Origin: Paenibacillus macerans
GTDB taxonomy: Bacteria > Bacillota > Bacilli > Paenibacillales > Paenibacillaceae
NCBI RefSeq assembly: GCF_900454495.1
Contig: NZ_UGSI01000001.1
Coordinates: 2,852,001 to 2,916,000 of the forward strand
DNA: 64,000 bases
Direction: 5' to 3'
The translations under genes were made by a program, and so were the position numbers. Below are positions 1 to 8,519 of the stretch, one piece after another (positions within the stretch are counted from its first letter, which is position 1; the number at the start of each line of letters is the position of its first letter). The notes under the pieces are model-generated. The model had not been told where the DNA came from. It ran no database searches and saw only the letters and a list, made by a program, of their open reading frames with translations.

Positions 1-195
1 GAACCGAAAGTGCTGGCCAGCAGCGTCGGCCTTGACCCCTTGCCCACCTTGATCGCCATGTTTGCCGGTCTGAAGCTGTTTGGCGTGCTGGGCCTGATCG
101 TCGGGCCCGTGACCCTGGTCGTCCTCGGCGCGGCCTTCCGCGCCGGGGTGGTGCGGGACTTGCGCAATTACATCCTGCACGGAAGGTTGAGGTGA
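1..195 (+). CDS. ytvI: YtvI / AI-2E-family membrane protein, C-terminal part
   Basis: The reading frame is already open at base 1, so only the last 64 or so residues are present. They read as a hydrophobic hairpin with the sequence GLKLFGVLGLIVGPV, typical of the last membrane segments of the AI-2E transporter (UPF0118) family, followed by a short basic tail. In Bacillus the sporulation membrane protein YtvI lies next to fxsA and pyk, which are also found here, and this supports the ytvI assignment over other paralogues. The function of YtvI is not well defined; it belongs to a family of polytopic membrane proteins. The gene converges with argS, with only 8 bases between the stop codons. Confidence 0.75.
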   Translation, partial: EPKVLASSVGLDPLPTLIAMFAGLKLFGVLGLIVGPVTLVVLGAAFRAGVVRDLRNYILHGRLR

Positions 196-203
196 AAAAT
201 TCC

Positions 204-2048
204 CTACATTCGCTCGGGCGCCTGCAGGCCCAGGAGACGCAGCCCGTTGTACAGCGTGATTTGCACGCATTTTACCAAAGCGGCCCGGGCTTCCCGCAGC
301 TCGCGATCATCGACAAGCACCGCACATTCACGATAAAAACGGTTGAACGCCTGGGCCAAATCGAGCAAATAACGGCTGACGATGGAAGGCTCCATTTTGT
401 CCGCGGCCAGCTGGATCCGTTCCGGAAACTGCGATAACCGCTTTACCACCTCGTACTCCGCCGGATGCTTCAACAGCTCGGTTTTTGCGCAGCCGCAGCC
501 GTCTCGCCCATCGCCGCGTGTATCCTGTTGTTCCATTTTACGCAGCAGGCTGCACGCTCTGACATGCGCATATTGCAGATACGGCCCTGTTTCCCCTTCA
601 AAGCTTAGCGCTTCTTCCCAGGAGAAATGGATGTCTTTGATCCGGCTGCCGCTTAAATCGTGAAAAATGACCGCCCCGACGCCCACCTGCCTTGCCACTT
701 CGTCCTTTTGCTCCAGATGGGGATTTTTTAGCCCGATAATCTCCCGCGCCTTCATCACCGCCTGTTCCAGCAGTTCCTCCAGTTTAACCACATTCCCCTT
801 GCGTGTGGACAGGCCGACTCCTCCCAAATCCACCCGTCCGAACGGAACATGCACCAAATCCGCCGCCCAGGGGTACCCCATCAGCTCCACCACCTTAAAC
901 CACTGTTTAAAATGCAAGCTTTGCGAGTAATCCGTCACATAAACCGCCTTATGAAAATCGTAGGCCTGTTTGCGGTAGAGCGCGGCCGCCACGTCGCGCG
1001 TATGATACAGCGTGCTGCCGTCCTGCTTGAGCATCAAAGCCGGGGACATAGCGAAGGCGTCCAGCTTCACCAGCCAAGCACCCCCGTCCTCTTCCAGCAG
1101 CTGCTTGTCCCGCAGCTCCCTGATCACCGAAGCGGTTTTGTCATTGTAAAAGCTTTCGCCCGTCACATAGTCAAAACGCACGTCAAGCAGCCGGTACACT
1201 TTTTCGAACTCGGTCATGCTCAAAACAACGAACTTCCGCCACAGCCGCAAAGCTTCTTCGTCGCCCTGCTCCATCTTCGCGAACCAGGCGCGCGCTTCAT
1301 CCGCCAATTCCGGCCGCTGCTCCGCCTCATCATGAAACTGAACATACAGGCGAAGCAGTTCGTCGATCGCCCCCGACGCCAGCCGTTCTTCATCCCCCCA
1401 TAAACGGTAGGCGACGATCAGCTTCCCGAATTGCGTCCCCCAGTCTCCCAGATGATTGACCCCGATCACGCGGTATCCAAGACAGGAGAAGATCCGGTAC
1501 AGCGCGCTTCCGATCACCGTCGAACGCAAATGCCCGATATGAAAAGGCTTGGCGATGTTGGGGGAGGAATAATCGATGACGATCACGCGGCCTTGGCCGA
1601 TATTTTGTTCCCCGTATTTTTCGCCGGCGGCGTCTATTTCACCGATCACTTCCCGGGCAAAAATCCCTTTGTTCCAATGGAAGTTCAAATAGCCCGAACT
1701 TGCCTCAAGGCGCGAGATCGCGGAAACGTCAGCGTGCGTGTGAAGGAGATTCGGCGCATCCGGAGCGGCCGGTTGTTTATCCGGCTGCTTCTCCAGCTGT
1801 TTTTTCGGCTGTTCCCCTGACTGTTCCCTCGACTGTTCCCCCAGCCTGCACTCCAGTTTCTGCTTCAGTTCCAGCGCGATTTCCTGCGGCGGCTTGCGAA
1901 GCTGCTTGCTCAGCTTGAAACAAGGCAAAGACAGATCCCCCATCTCCTCCTCGGGCGGATATTCCAGCATCGCCTCGATCTCTTCGGCGGCGATTCCGGC
2001 AAGGCTCTGCGCCACTAGACAGGCCGTCATTTTTCTCCATTTTTCCAT
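204..2048 (-). CDS. argS: Arginyl-tRNA synthetase
   Basis: Class I aminoacyl-tRNA synthetase that charges tRNA-Arg in the cytoplasm. The ATP-binding HIGH signature is seen in PFHIGHLRSTVIG, and the KMSKS-like loop is STRKGNVV, as in ArgS proteins. The C-terminal anticodon-binding helical domain is present. I chose the ATG at 2048 because AAGGGAG lies about ten bases upstream; the longer open frame up to 2141 runs through the T-box terminator and cannot be the real start. The protein is about 614 residues, longer than usual because residues 71-100 form an insert rich in Gln, Glu and Lys built from short EQS/KQP-like repeats between the N-terminal domain and the catalytic core. Synthesis is predicted to be controlled by the T-box leader just upstream. 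Bacillus does not have argS between ytvI and fxsA, so this copy may be an extra or relocated gene. Confidence 0.95.
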   Translation of the reverse strand: MEKWRKMTACLVAQSLAGIAAEEIEAMLEYPPEEEMGDLSLPCFKLSKQLRKPPQEIALELKQKLECRLGEQSREQSGEQPKKQLEKQPDKQPAAPDAPNLLHTHADVSAISRLEASSGYLNFHWNKGIFAREVIGEIDAAGEKYGEQNIGQGRVIVIDYSSPNIAKPFHIGHLRSTVIGSALYRIFSCLGYRVIGVNHLGDWGTQFGKLIVAYRLWGDEERLASGAIDELLRLYVQFHDEAEQRPELADEARAWFAKMEQGDEEALRLWRKFVVLSMTEFEKVYRLLDVRFDYVTGESFYNDKTASVIRELRDKQLLEEDGGAWLVKLDAFAMSPALMLKQDGSTLYHTRDVAAALYRKQAYDFHKAVYVTDYSQSLHFKQWFKVVELMGYPWAADLVHVPFGRVDLGGVGLSTRKGNVVKLEELLEQAVMKAREIIGLKNPHLEQKDEVARQVGVGAVIFHDLSGSRIKDIHFSWEEALSFEGETGPYLQYAHVRACSLLRKMEQQDTRGDGRDGCGCAKTELLKHPAEYEVVKRLSQFPERIQLAADKMEPSIVSRYLLDLAQAFNRFYRECAVLVDDRELREARAALVKCVQITLYNGLRLLGLQAPERM

Positions 2049-2085
2049 AAACGAAACCCGCTCCCTTATCCAAAATTCAGCAAAC

Positions 2086-2340
2086 AAAAAAGGCCCCCGT
2101 CTCAAAAAGAGACGAGAGACCTTTGGTTCCCGCGGTGCCACTCTAAGTGCTAACCATAATTAGCCACTCTATACGTATAACGGCCTGTTGCCGGATTTGC
2201 CTACACTTGTTCCAGGTTCGGCAAACCATTTCCCGGGTCCGCTTCATTCACGCCATTCGTACCGGCTTCCACCCTTCCGGCTCGCTGTGACTATCCGGCA
2301 TGAACTACTATCCCGTTCATCAATGTTAACGATGTAATTT
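2086..2340 (-). promoter_or_regulatory. T-box leader of argS
   Basis: Read on the minus strand, the leader contains the conserved T-box AGAGTGGCACCGCGG at 2144-2130. It is followed by an intrinsic terminator at about 2125-2086 (CGTCTC paired with GAGACG inside an AAGG/CCTT stem, then a run of T). T-box leaders bind uncharged tRNA and let transcription continue when the amino acid is scarce; by position the ligand should be tRNA-Arg. A second AGAGTGG sequence occurs about 28 bases earlier. The specifier codon was not identified with confidence. Confidence 0.93.
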
Positions 2341-2346
2341 TAAATA

Positions 2347-2375
2347 TATATACTGGAAAAAGCACAAAAAGTCAA
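2347..2375 (-). promoter_or_regulatory. Sigma-A promoter for the argS leader
   Basis: On the minus strand TTGACT (2375-2370) and TATATA (2352-2347) are separated by 17 bases, placing transcription start near 2340, at the beginning of the T-box leader. The TGA inside the -35 box is the stop codon of fxsA, so promoter and gene end overlap. Confidence 0.75.
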
Positions 2376-2764
2376 CGCCGGAAATAGGTGATCGTGCCAT
2401 CCTTCATTTTTTTATGGATCCATTTCATCAGCGGGAAACGGTACAACGGCCGGGTTAGCGGAAACACCATCGTAAACCCGATGATATCCGTCACAAATCC
2501 GGGGATCAATAGCAGGATGCCGCCGGCAAAAACGCAAATGCCGTCCAGCACCATCCGCCCGGGAATCTGCCCGCCGGTCATTTGGGCTCTGGCATCCGCC
2601 AGCACCTTGCGCCCTTCAAACTGCATCATCAACCCGCCGATCACCGAAGTGGCCAAGGTCAAAAAGATCGTCTTCCCGACCCCCAATCTTTCGCCGACAA
2701 ACAAATATCCCCAAAATTCCACAAGCGGGACGATGATGACTAAAGCAGCAATCCATTTACGCAT
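2372..2764 (-). CDS. fxsA: FxsA family membrane protein
   Basis: A 130-residue polytopic membrane protein. It begins with a hydrophobic segment, contains the family-like stretch VEFWGYLFVGERLGVGKT, has a further hydrophobic hairpin around residues 75-105 (GGILLLIPGFVTDIIGF) and ends in a basic tail. FxsA was named for suppressing F exclusion of phage T7 when overproduced in E. coli; its normal role is unknown. An AAAGGAG ribosome site precedes the ATG. In Bacillus the homologue lies between ytvI and pyk, as here. A 13-bp terminal repeat of a dispersed element starts about 25 bases upstream of the start codon. Confidence 0.9.
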   Translation of the reverse strand: MRKWIAALVIIVPLVEFWGYLFVGERLGVGKTIFLTLATSVIGGLMMQFEGRKVLADARAQMTGGQIPGRMVLDGICVFAGGILLLIPGFVTDIIGFTMVFPLTRPLYRFPLMKWIHKKMKDGTITYFRR

Positions 2765-2788
2765 ATATATAAAACTCCTTTAAGAGGT

Positions 2789-3067
2789 AGTTCAAAAAGT
2801 CATCTTTTGAAGATTTAAGAATGAATAGTCACCGAAGCGTTTCTTCCTTAAATCGCAAGAAAAACTTCATCTTAGGGCGGTCTGTCTTCTTTGATTGTTC
2901 ATCGATAGAGTTTTTCTTATCACGAAGCAAATCACGAAGCGGATCGGGCGTCGAATCTTGAATTCAGCCGGACCTTCCGTTGCTCACGTACCCAAAACGT
3001 ACGCTCCGCTACTCATTCCCTAGCTTCATCCAACCTTCTCGGTGCTGAAAAGCCGACTTTTTGAACT
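2789..3067. repeat. Inverted-repeat-bounded intergenic element, copy A
   Basis: Bounded by a perfect 13-bp inverted repeat, AGTTCAAAAAGTC at 2789-2801 and its complement at 3055-3067. Its right part, about 2935-3050, is clearly related to 16187-16301, sharing GAATTCAGCCGG, GCTCACGTACC, ACGTACGCTCCGCT and CCAACCTTCTCGGTGCTG. No protein frame fits. It fills the gap between fxsA and the thioesterase gene. Confidence 0.8.
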
Positions 3068-3145
3068 CGCACTTTATCCTCGCAGCATAATAAAATATTG
3101 ATCGTATATATGTATTTTACCGCTACAAAGGAGGAGAATCAAAAA

Positions 3146-3565
3146 TCATGGTTTGCTCGCTTCCTCAAAGGCCGCAAACCACTCGGGAAATACCTTTTTA
3201 AACTGGACCGGCTTGAAATCCTCGCGCCGTACAACGTAGTGGGAGGACGAACCCTCTACGCAAAGCACGCCTTCGCCGTTAAACACATGGTACCCGTAAA
3301 CGGTCTTCACGCCGCCGTTTTCGATGATCCATGTCTTAAGCAGCACCTTGTCGCCATAGCGGATGCCCTTTTTATACTCCACCTTCATTTCATGAACCGG
3401 AGAAATATATCCCGCCCGCTCCATATCGATATATTTAAAGCCTAGGTCCTCGCACAGCTTCGAACGTCCCGCCTCAAACCAACCGAGGTAGTGGGCGTGA
3501 TAAATAATCCCCATCATATCGAATTCAAAATATTTTGGCTCTATCGCCAGTTCGCTGACATACAC
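3146..3565 (-). CDS. Acyl-CoA thioesterase (4HBT hotdog fold)
   Basis: A small single-domain hotdog-fold thioesterase, predicted to hydrolyse acyl-CoA or acyl-ACP. The segment DMMGIIYHAHYLGWFEAGR has the Asp/Tyr-His arrangement typical of the YbgC/4HBT family active site. The start chosen is GTG at 3565, preceded by AAAGGAG. The open frame continues to 3631, but that extension lies inside the terminator hairpin downstream of pyk and is unlikely to be translated. The protein is about 139 residues. The substrate cannot be deduced; its neighbours are central carbon and fatty-acid genes. Confidence 0.85.
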   Translation of the reverse strand: MYVSELAIEPKYFEFDMMGIIYHAHYLGWFEAGRSKLCEDLGFKYIDMERAGYISPVHEMKVEYKKGIRYGDKVLLKTWIIENGGVKTVYGYHVFNGEGVLCVEGSSSHYVVRREDFKPVQFKKVFPEWFAAFEEASKP

Positions 3566-3593
3566 GTGATCCCCCGCTCCTTTCTCACGCTGC

Positions 3594-3642
3594 AAAAAAA
3601 GCAATGGTTCCCGTTTTACAGGGTTCCCCATTGCCTTTTTTT
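3594..3642 (-). terminator. Bidirectional intrinsic terminator after pyk
   Basis: GCAATGG and CCATTGC form a stem flanked by seven A on the left and seven T on the right, so it can act in both directions. It ends pyk transcription on the minus strand before the thioesterase gene starts. Confidence 0.85.
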
Positions 3643-3680
3643 AAATCGTTCGCACGATCGCTGCTATATACTAAATGGAA

Positions 3681-5102
3681 CTACTTGCGGATTTGGCCGA
3701 TTTTGATCAAGTTGGTAGAACCGGAGCGTCCAAGCGGAACCCCTGCGGTAATGACAACAAGATCTCCTTCCTTCACCACTCCGGAATCCAGGCCGCCCTT
3801 CATCGCCTTGTCGAACATTTCGTCCGTGGACGAAGCAACCTGGCCCTTCACCGGCGTAACGCCCCAGTTCAAAGCCAAGCGGCGCAGCGTCTGGTCTTCG
3901 GTCGTCACCGCGATGATCGGCGCTTTCGGACGATATTTGGACACCATCCGCGCCGTATAACCCGTTTCCGTGGAAGTGATAATCGCTTTGGCGTTCAGTT
4001 CCAGCGCGGAGTTGGCCACCGCCTGGCTGATCGCTTCCGTAACGGTCGTTTGTTGGGCGTTGCTTTGTTTGATGAAAATTTCACGGTATTCGAGGCCGGA
4101 TTCGGCTTTTTCCGCAATGCGGGCCATCGTCAGCACCGATTCCACCGGATATTTCCCGGCAGCCGTTTCCCCGGACAACATGATTGCGTCCGTACCGTCG
4201 AAAATCGCGTTCGCCACGTCGCTCGCTTCGGCGCGGGTCGGTCTCGGATTACGCTGCATCGAGTCGAGCATTTGCGTGGCGGTAATAACCGGTTTGCCGA
4301 CGCGGTTGCATTTCTCGATCATCTTTTTTTGCACCAGCGGCACGTCTTCGGCAGGGATTTCCACGCCAAGGTCGCCGCGGGCTACCATCAAACCGTCGGA
4401 CACTTCCAGGATTTCGTCCAGGTTGTCGACGCCCTGCTGGTTTTCGATTTTGGAGATGATTTGAATATGGGTTGCGTTATGTTTCTCAAGCAATTGACGG
4501 ATTTCAAGCACGTCGCTCGCTTTACGAACGAAGGAAGCGGCAATAAAATCGATGCCTTGCTCGATCCCAAACTTGATATCGTTAGCGTCTTTCTCGGTGA
4601 TGCCTGGCAGGGAAATGTTAACGCCGGGAACATTAACGCCTTTCTTGCTCTTGATGGTGCCGCCGTTGACGATACGGCATTTGATTTCCGTACCTTGGAT
4701 GTCAACTACCGTCAGTCCGATCAAACCGTCGTCGATCAAAATGGTCGAACCTACTTCCACGTCACCCGGAAGCTCTTTGTACGTAATCGAGATGCGATTT
4801 TTGTCCCCGAGAATTTCTTCCGTAGTAAGGGTGATGAATTCGTCTTGCACGAGTTCGATCGGTTCTTCCTTCAATTTGCCGGTGCGGATTTCCGGACCTT
4901 TGGTGTCCAACAGTATGGCGATTGATTTCCCCAGCTCCGCGCTCGCTTGGCGGATCGTCTTGATCCGGCCTCCATGCTCATCAAAATCTCCATGGGAGAA
5001 GTTCAGGCGAGCGACGTTCATTCCGGCCATGATCAACTTTTTGATGTTCTCTAACGATTCACTGGAAGGACCGATGGTACATACGATTTTTGTTTTGCGC
5101 AT
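3681..5102 (-). CDS. pyk: Pyruvate kinase
   Basis: Catalyses phosphoenolpyruvate + ADP to pyruvate + ATP, the last step of glycolysis. The N-terminus MRKTKIVCTIGPSS, the segment MNVARLNFSHG, the catalytic lysine region IISKIENQQG and the MVARGDLGVE motif are all diagnostic. The barrel, B domain and C-terminal allosteric domain are present. At 473 residues it lacks the extra C-terminal PEP-utilising domain found in Bacillus subtilis Pyk (about 585 residues). The ATG is preceded by CGGAGG. In Bacillus pfkA lies between accA and pyk; here only 192 bases separate pyk from accA and they do not encode it. Confidence 0.98.
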   Translation of the reverse strand: MRKTKIVCTIGPSSESLENIKKLIMAGMNVARLNFSHGDFDEHGGRIKTIRQASAELGKSIAILLDTKGPEIRTGKLKEEPIELVQDEFITLTTEEILGDKNRISITYKELPGDVEVGSTILIDDGLIGLTVVDIQGTEIKCRIVNGGTIKSKKGVNVPGVNISLPGITEKDANDIKFGIEQGIDFIAASFVRKASDVLEIRQLLEKHNATHIQIISKIENQQGVDNLDEILEVSDGLMVARGDLGVEIPAEDVPLVQKKMIEKCNRVGKPVITATQMLDSMQRNPRPTRAEASDVANAIFDGTDAIMLSGETAAGKYPVESVLTMARIAEKAESGLEYREIFIKQSNAQQTTVTEAISQAVANSALELNAKAIITSTETGYTARMVSKYRPKAPIIAVTTEDQTLRRLALNWGVTPVKGQVASSTDEMFDKAMKGGLDSGVVKEGDLVVITAGVPLGRSGSTNLIKIGQIRK

Positions 5103-5247
5103 TTGGGTTTCCTCCGTTTTAATAGTTCTCTCTATATAGTCTTTTCCAACAACTAAATTTACTACAATTTTGTCGATTTGTATAGGAAGTTTATCATATT
5201 GTCACGAACATTCTATTGTTTTACACTGCGAAAACAATCTATAATAG

Positions 5248-5282
5248 CCGAAAAATCCGAGGCCAAAGCCCCGATTTTTCGG
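5248..5282 (-). terminator. Stem-loop after accA
   Basis: A long inverted repeat, CCGAAAAATC paired with GATTTTTCGG around a GGC/GCC inner stem, lies 13 bases after accA. The T residues are inside the stem rather than after it, so termination is likely but not textbook. Confidence 0.55.
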
Positions 5283-5294
5283 CTACCGATCGTT

Positions 5295-6497
5295 TTACTC
5301 CTGCTTGTGGACCAATTCCGAGGACGCGTTTTCTTCAGTACCGCCCTCGTTGCTGGTTTCTTTCCCTGCCGCTTCCACTTCGGCAGCCGCTTTCCCGGCG
5401 GCGGCTTCCCTTTCGCGGGCCTCTCCGCCGGCACGCCCGGCAGCGCCCGAATCAGCCGGAGACGTCTTTTCCTGGCTAGAGCCCTCCGCCGGCACGGCGG
5501 AACCCGCCGGAGATCCCGTGTATACACGCGCTTTCGCCTTTCCGGCCACCGTAAACTTGCCGATTTTCCGGAATTTCCGGTACCGGTCCTCAAGCAGCTC
5601 GTCCGCATGCATGATCGACAATTCCTCCAAATGGCGGACGACCGCTTCTTTAATGGCGCTTGCGGTAGCTTCGTAATCGCGATGGGCCCCGCCCCGCGGC
5701 TCCGGAATGATCTCTTCGATCACTTCCATTTCCAGCAGGTCCTGGGCGGTAATCTTCATCGCTTCCGCCGCCTGGTCCGCCTTGGAAGCGTCCTTCCACA
5801 GGATCGAAGCCGCCCCGTTCGGCGAAATGACGGAGTAAATGGCGTTCTCCAGCATCAGCACGCGGTTGCCGACGCCCAGCGCCAGCGCTCCGCCGCTGCC
5901 GCCTTCGCCAAGGACCACGCAAATAACGGGCACCCGAAGCATCGCCATTTCCCGCAGGTTGCGGGCGATCGCCTCGGATTGTCCCCGTTCCTCCGCCGTA
6001 ATGCCCGGATAGGCCCCTTTCGTATCGATAAACGTAACGATCGGCCGCCGGAACTTGTCCGCCTGCTGCATCAGCCGGAGCGCTTTGCGGAAGCCCTCCG
6101 GATGCGCGCTTCCGAAGAAGCGGGCGATGTTGTCCTTCGTATCTTTCCCGCGCTGCTGGCCAAGCACCGTCACGGGAACCCCGTTCAGCTTGGCCAATCC
6201 GCCGACGACAGCCAAATCGTCCCCAAACACCCGGTCCCCGTGCAGCTCAATGAAGTCTTCAAAGATCAGGCCGATCATATCCAGGGAAGTCGGACGCTGG
6301 TGATGCCGGGCCAGATGCATTTTTTGCGACGGCGTAATCTGGCTGTAAATCTCTTCTTCCAATTGCCGGTACCGTTCTTCCAAACGAGCAATCTCCTCGG
6401 CAAAATCGATGCCTTTTTCTTTACCGAACTGCTCCAATTCCTGAATTTTCTCGCGCAGCTTCACAAGCGGCGTTTCGAAAGGCAATTCGCCCGCCAT
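5295..6497 (-). CDS. accA: Acetyl-CoA carboxylase carboxyltransferase subunit alpha
   Basis: With AccD this subunit forms the carboxyltransferase that moves CO2 from carboxybiotin-BCCP to acetyl-CoA, making malonyl-CoA for fatty-acid synthesis. Residues 1-320 match the family, including ELHGDRVFGDD, the GGSGGALALGVGN oxyanion region and SPNGAASILWKD. The ATG immediately follows the accD stop codon, so the two are translationally coupled. The protein is 400 residues, about 80 longer than usual. The extra C-terminal tail from about residue 330 is an Ala/Gly/Glu-rich low-complexity stretch without a recognisable domain and probably disordered. Confidence 0.97.
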   Translation of the reverse strand: MAGELPFETPLVKLREKIQELEQFGKEKGIDFAEEIARLEERYRQLEEEIYSQITPSQKMHLARHHQRPTSLDMIGLIFEDFIELHGDRVFGDDLAVVGGLAKLNGVPVTVLGQQRGKDTKDNIARFFGSAHPEGFRKALRLMQQADKFRRPIVTFIDTKGAYPGITAEERGQSEAIARNLREMAMLRVPVICVVLGEGGSGGALALGVGNRVLMLENAIYSVISPNGAASILWKDASKADQAAEAMKITAQDLLEMEVIEEIIPEPRGGAHRDYEATASAIKEAVVRHLEELSIMHADELLEDRYRKFRKIGKFTVAGKAKARVYTGSPAGSAVPAEGSSQEKTSPADSGAAGRAGGEAREREAAAGKAAAEVEAAGKETSNEGGTEENASSELVHKQE

Positions 6498-7391
6498 TTA
6501 TGCTCCTCCCTTCACACCGTGCAAATCCAGCAATTTGGACAGCGTGGCTTTCATTTCCTTGCGGTGAACCACCAAATCGAGCTGCCCGTGCTGCAGGTTG
6601 AATTCGGCCGTCTGAAAATCGTCCGGCAGCTTTTGCCGGATCGTCTGCTCGATCACGATTCTGCCGGCAAAGCCAAACACCGCACCCGGCTCGGCCAGAA
6701 TAATGTCTCCAAGCATGGCAAAGCTGGCCGATACGCCTCCGGTCGTCGGATCCGTAATGACCGATATGTAGAGGCCGCCCTGCTCGCTCAATCGGGCCAA
6801 AGCGGCGCTCGTTTTCGCCATTTGCATCAAACTCAGAATGCTTTCCTGCATGCGCGCTCCGCCCGACGTCGAAAAAATAATCATCGGCAGCCGTTTCTCC
6901 GTCGCCGCTTCGATGGCGCGCGTAATTTTTTCCCCGACTACGGAACCCATGCTGCCGGTGAAAAAATCAAAGCTCATGACCGCCACAACGGCCGGAAAAC
7001 CGCCGATAGTGCCTTGTCCGGTCACGACGGCTTCCCGCAAACCCGACTTCAGCGCTTGCTGCTCCAGTTTGCCGGCATACCCCGGAAATTCGAGCGGATC
7101 GACGGAGATCAGGTCGGCGTCGAATTCCGTAAAACTTCCTTCGTCCAGCGTGTAGCGGACGCGCTCCAGCGCGTTAAGCCGCATATGATAGCCGCAGGAA
7201 GGGCAAACTTTAAAGTTCTTCTCCAGTTCCTTGCTGTACTGAATACTGCCGCAACGGGCACATTTATTCATCAGGCCTTCGGGAATCTCCCGTTTAGGCC
7301 GGTCCATCGACTGCGATCCCTCTTCGCTCCCTCGACGTTCTGAAGGAATGGTCGCGTATTTTCTTTTTTTCTGAAACAAGTCTTTAAACAC
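6498..7391 (-). CDS. accD: Acetyl-CoA carboxylase carboxyltransferase subunit beta
   Basis: Partner of AccA in the carboxyltransferase heterotetramer. An N-terminal zinc ribbon is visible as CARCGS followed by VCPSCGYH (two CxxC pairs, about residues 44-66). The crotonase-fold core follows with VVGEKITRAIE, STSGGARMQE and DPTTGGVSASFAMLGD. The start is GTG at 7391 with AGAGGTG upstream. It is the first gene of the accD-accA pair. Length (297 residues) is normal. Confidence 0.97.
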   Translation of the reverse strand: MFKDLFQKKRKYATIPSERRGSEEGSQSMDRPKREIPEGLMNKCARCGSIQYSKELEKNFKVCPSCGYHMRLNALERVRYTLDEGSFTEFDADLISVDPLEFPGYAGKLEQQALKSGLREAVVTGQGTIGGFPAVVAVMSFDFFTGSMGSVVGEKITRAIEAATEKRLPMIIFSTSGGARMQESILSLMQMAKTSAALARLSEQGGLYISVITDPTTGGVSASFAMLGDIILAEPGAVFGFAGRIVIEQTIRQKLPDDFQTAEFNLQHGQLDLVVHRKEMKATLSKLLDLHGVKGGA

Positions 7392-7485
7392 AACTACACC
7401 TCTTCAGCCGTTTATATTCATGGCCAGTAATACAGTCATGGATCTATCGCACCGTAGCCTTGCGCCCTTTTGTGGACAATTCCGC

Positions 7486-7674
7486 CTAAGGATGCAAAAT
7501 CGAATTCAAAACCTCTTGCACTTCCTCAAGCTCCCCGGAAGGAACCAGAATTTCGAACTGCTGCTTGGATAAATTGACAGGACGTGTTTGGACGAGGAAG
7601 CCTTCTTCGGTGAGTTTCGTTTTGATCATATCCGCAACCTTGGCGGTTGGCGCAATATACATTACAGTCCACAT
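7486..7674 (-). CDS. Small conserved protein of unknown function
   Basis: A 62-residue protein with the pattern of a single small alpha/beta domain: VMYIAPTAKVADMIKTKL, then GFLVQTRPV, then FEILVPSGELEEVQEVLNSIL. Similar small proteins occur directly upstream of accD in related Bacilli and are sometimes annotated as glutamate decarboxylase, which the sequence does not support since no PLP-binding segment could fit in 62 residues. The fold resembles small signal-transducing (DUF2007-like) domains, but this is a guess from pattern alone. It lies 94 bases upstream of accD on the same strand and may be cotranscribed. Confidence 0.7.
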   Translation of the reverse strand: MWTVMYIAPTAKVADMIKTKLTEEGFLVQTRPVNLSKQQFEILVPSGELEEVQEVLNSILHP

Positions 7675-8016
7675 GTCCTTTTCAAAGCCCCCTACTTTAA
7701 TCTTTGAGCCCGTATAATAGAGTTATGATAACATAATTTTCAAATCCCCCGCAACAAAGGGAAAGGTCGCAAAATGGAAGCGGAGCGCGCGAAATCCGTC
7801 GGATTTTTAGGCTGTCATCCCGCGCCGTAAAACGCCCCGTTCCCGCCGGAGAGGGGACCCGCGGGCTCCGCTTTGCCGCGAAGCTTGTCATAAGCTGTCC
7901 AGCTAAAAAAAGCACTGCCTCTGCTTGAAATTTTATCTTTAATAGCAGCTCCCTTATTTTCAATAGCATTTCCTCTTCTTCAGCGCAACTCCTTTAATTC
8001 GGAGGCGGGAGCGCTG
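7675..8016. other. Intergenic gap, no gene recognised
   Basis: One minus-strand open frame (7697-7969) exists, but it has no recognisable domain, no good ribosome site, and a composition unlike its neighbours. I see no clear RNA gene or repeat here. Confidence 0.5.
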
Positions 8017-8505
8017 TTATTTTTGGGAATAAGTGGCGGCATTTTTGTGGTTATGGGCGATTCTGGCCGAAGCGGCCGAGGCTAGTCCGGCCACCAGATC
8101 ATCCATGAATACGTGGATATCGGAGCCTTTGTTGTTCAGCTTGCCGATGATTTCGGGCTTAACCTTGTCCAAAAACCCAAAACTCGTCAGCCCGATCATT
8201 CCGAAAACGCTCGTAATGCCTAATGCCAAAGTTTCATCAACGCCGTACAGCGGCTCATCCGCTTCCATGATCGATTGCAGCGGCTCGGGAAGGAGCTTTT
8301 GCTCCGCCAGCTCATCCAAAGCGATCCCCGTAAACAAAGTGTATTGCACCTCTCTTTTTTGCAGCACCGCCTTTACGCTGTCCAAGCACTGCTCCAGCGT
8401 CAAATCGTCATGATAGGCAATTTGCAAGGAATACACGATTTGCGCAATTTCCTCCAGCCTAACGCCTCTGCGCAGCAACTGGGCTTCCGCAATTTCATAG
8501 GTCAT
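8017..8505 (-). CDS. Phosphatidylglycerophosphatase A-like protein (YutG family)
   Basis: The 162-residue protein has the Firmicute PgpA-like signature: an N-terminal helical part (RRGVRLEEIAQIVYSLQ), then YGVDETLALGITSVFGMIG and GFLDKVKPEIIGKLN, ending with an HVFMDDLVAGL region. The family includes phosphatidylglycerol-phosphate phosphatases; the Firmicute members lack the several membrane spans of E. coli PgpA and their activity is less certain. The ATG at 8505 follows GAAGGAGG. It is a single gene facing away from the repeat-rich region. Confidence 0.85.
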   Translation of the reverse strand: MTYEIAEAQLLRRGVRLEEIAQIVYSLQIAYHDDLTLEQCLDSVKAVLQKREVQYTLFTGIALDELAEQKLLPEPLQSIMEADEPLYGVDETLALGITSVFGMIGLTSFGFLDKVKPEIIGKLNNKGSDIHVFMDDLVAGLASAASARIAHNHKNAATYSQK

Positions 8506-8519
8506 CCGATTTCCTCCTT

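Noticed and set aside
5178..7343. 721-residue plus-strand open frame
   Set aside because: Lies antisense to accA and accD; no domain, and a composition dominated by the reverse complement of real genes.
7697..7969. 90-residue minus-strand frame
   Set aside because: No domain, no ribosome site; contains in-frame simple sequence and looks like open non-coding DNA.
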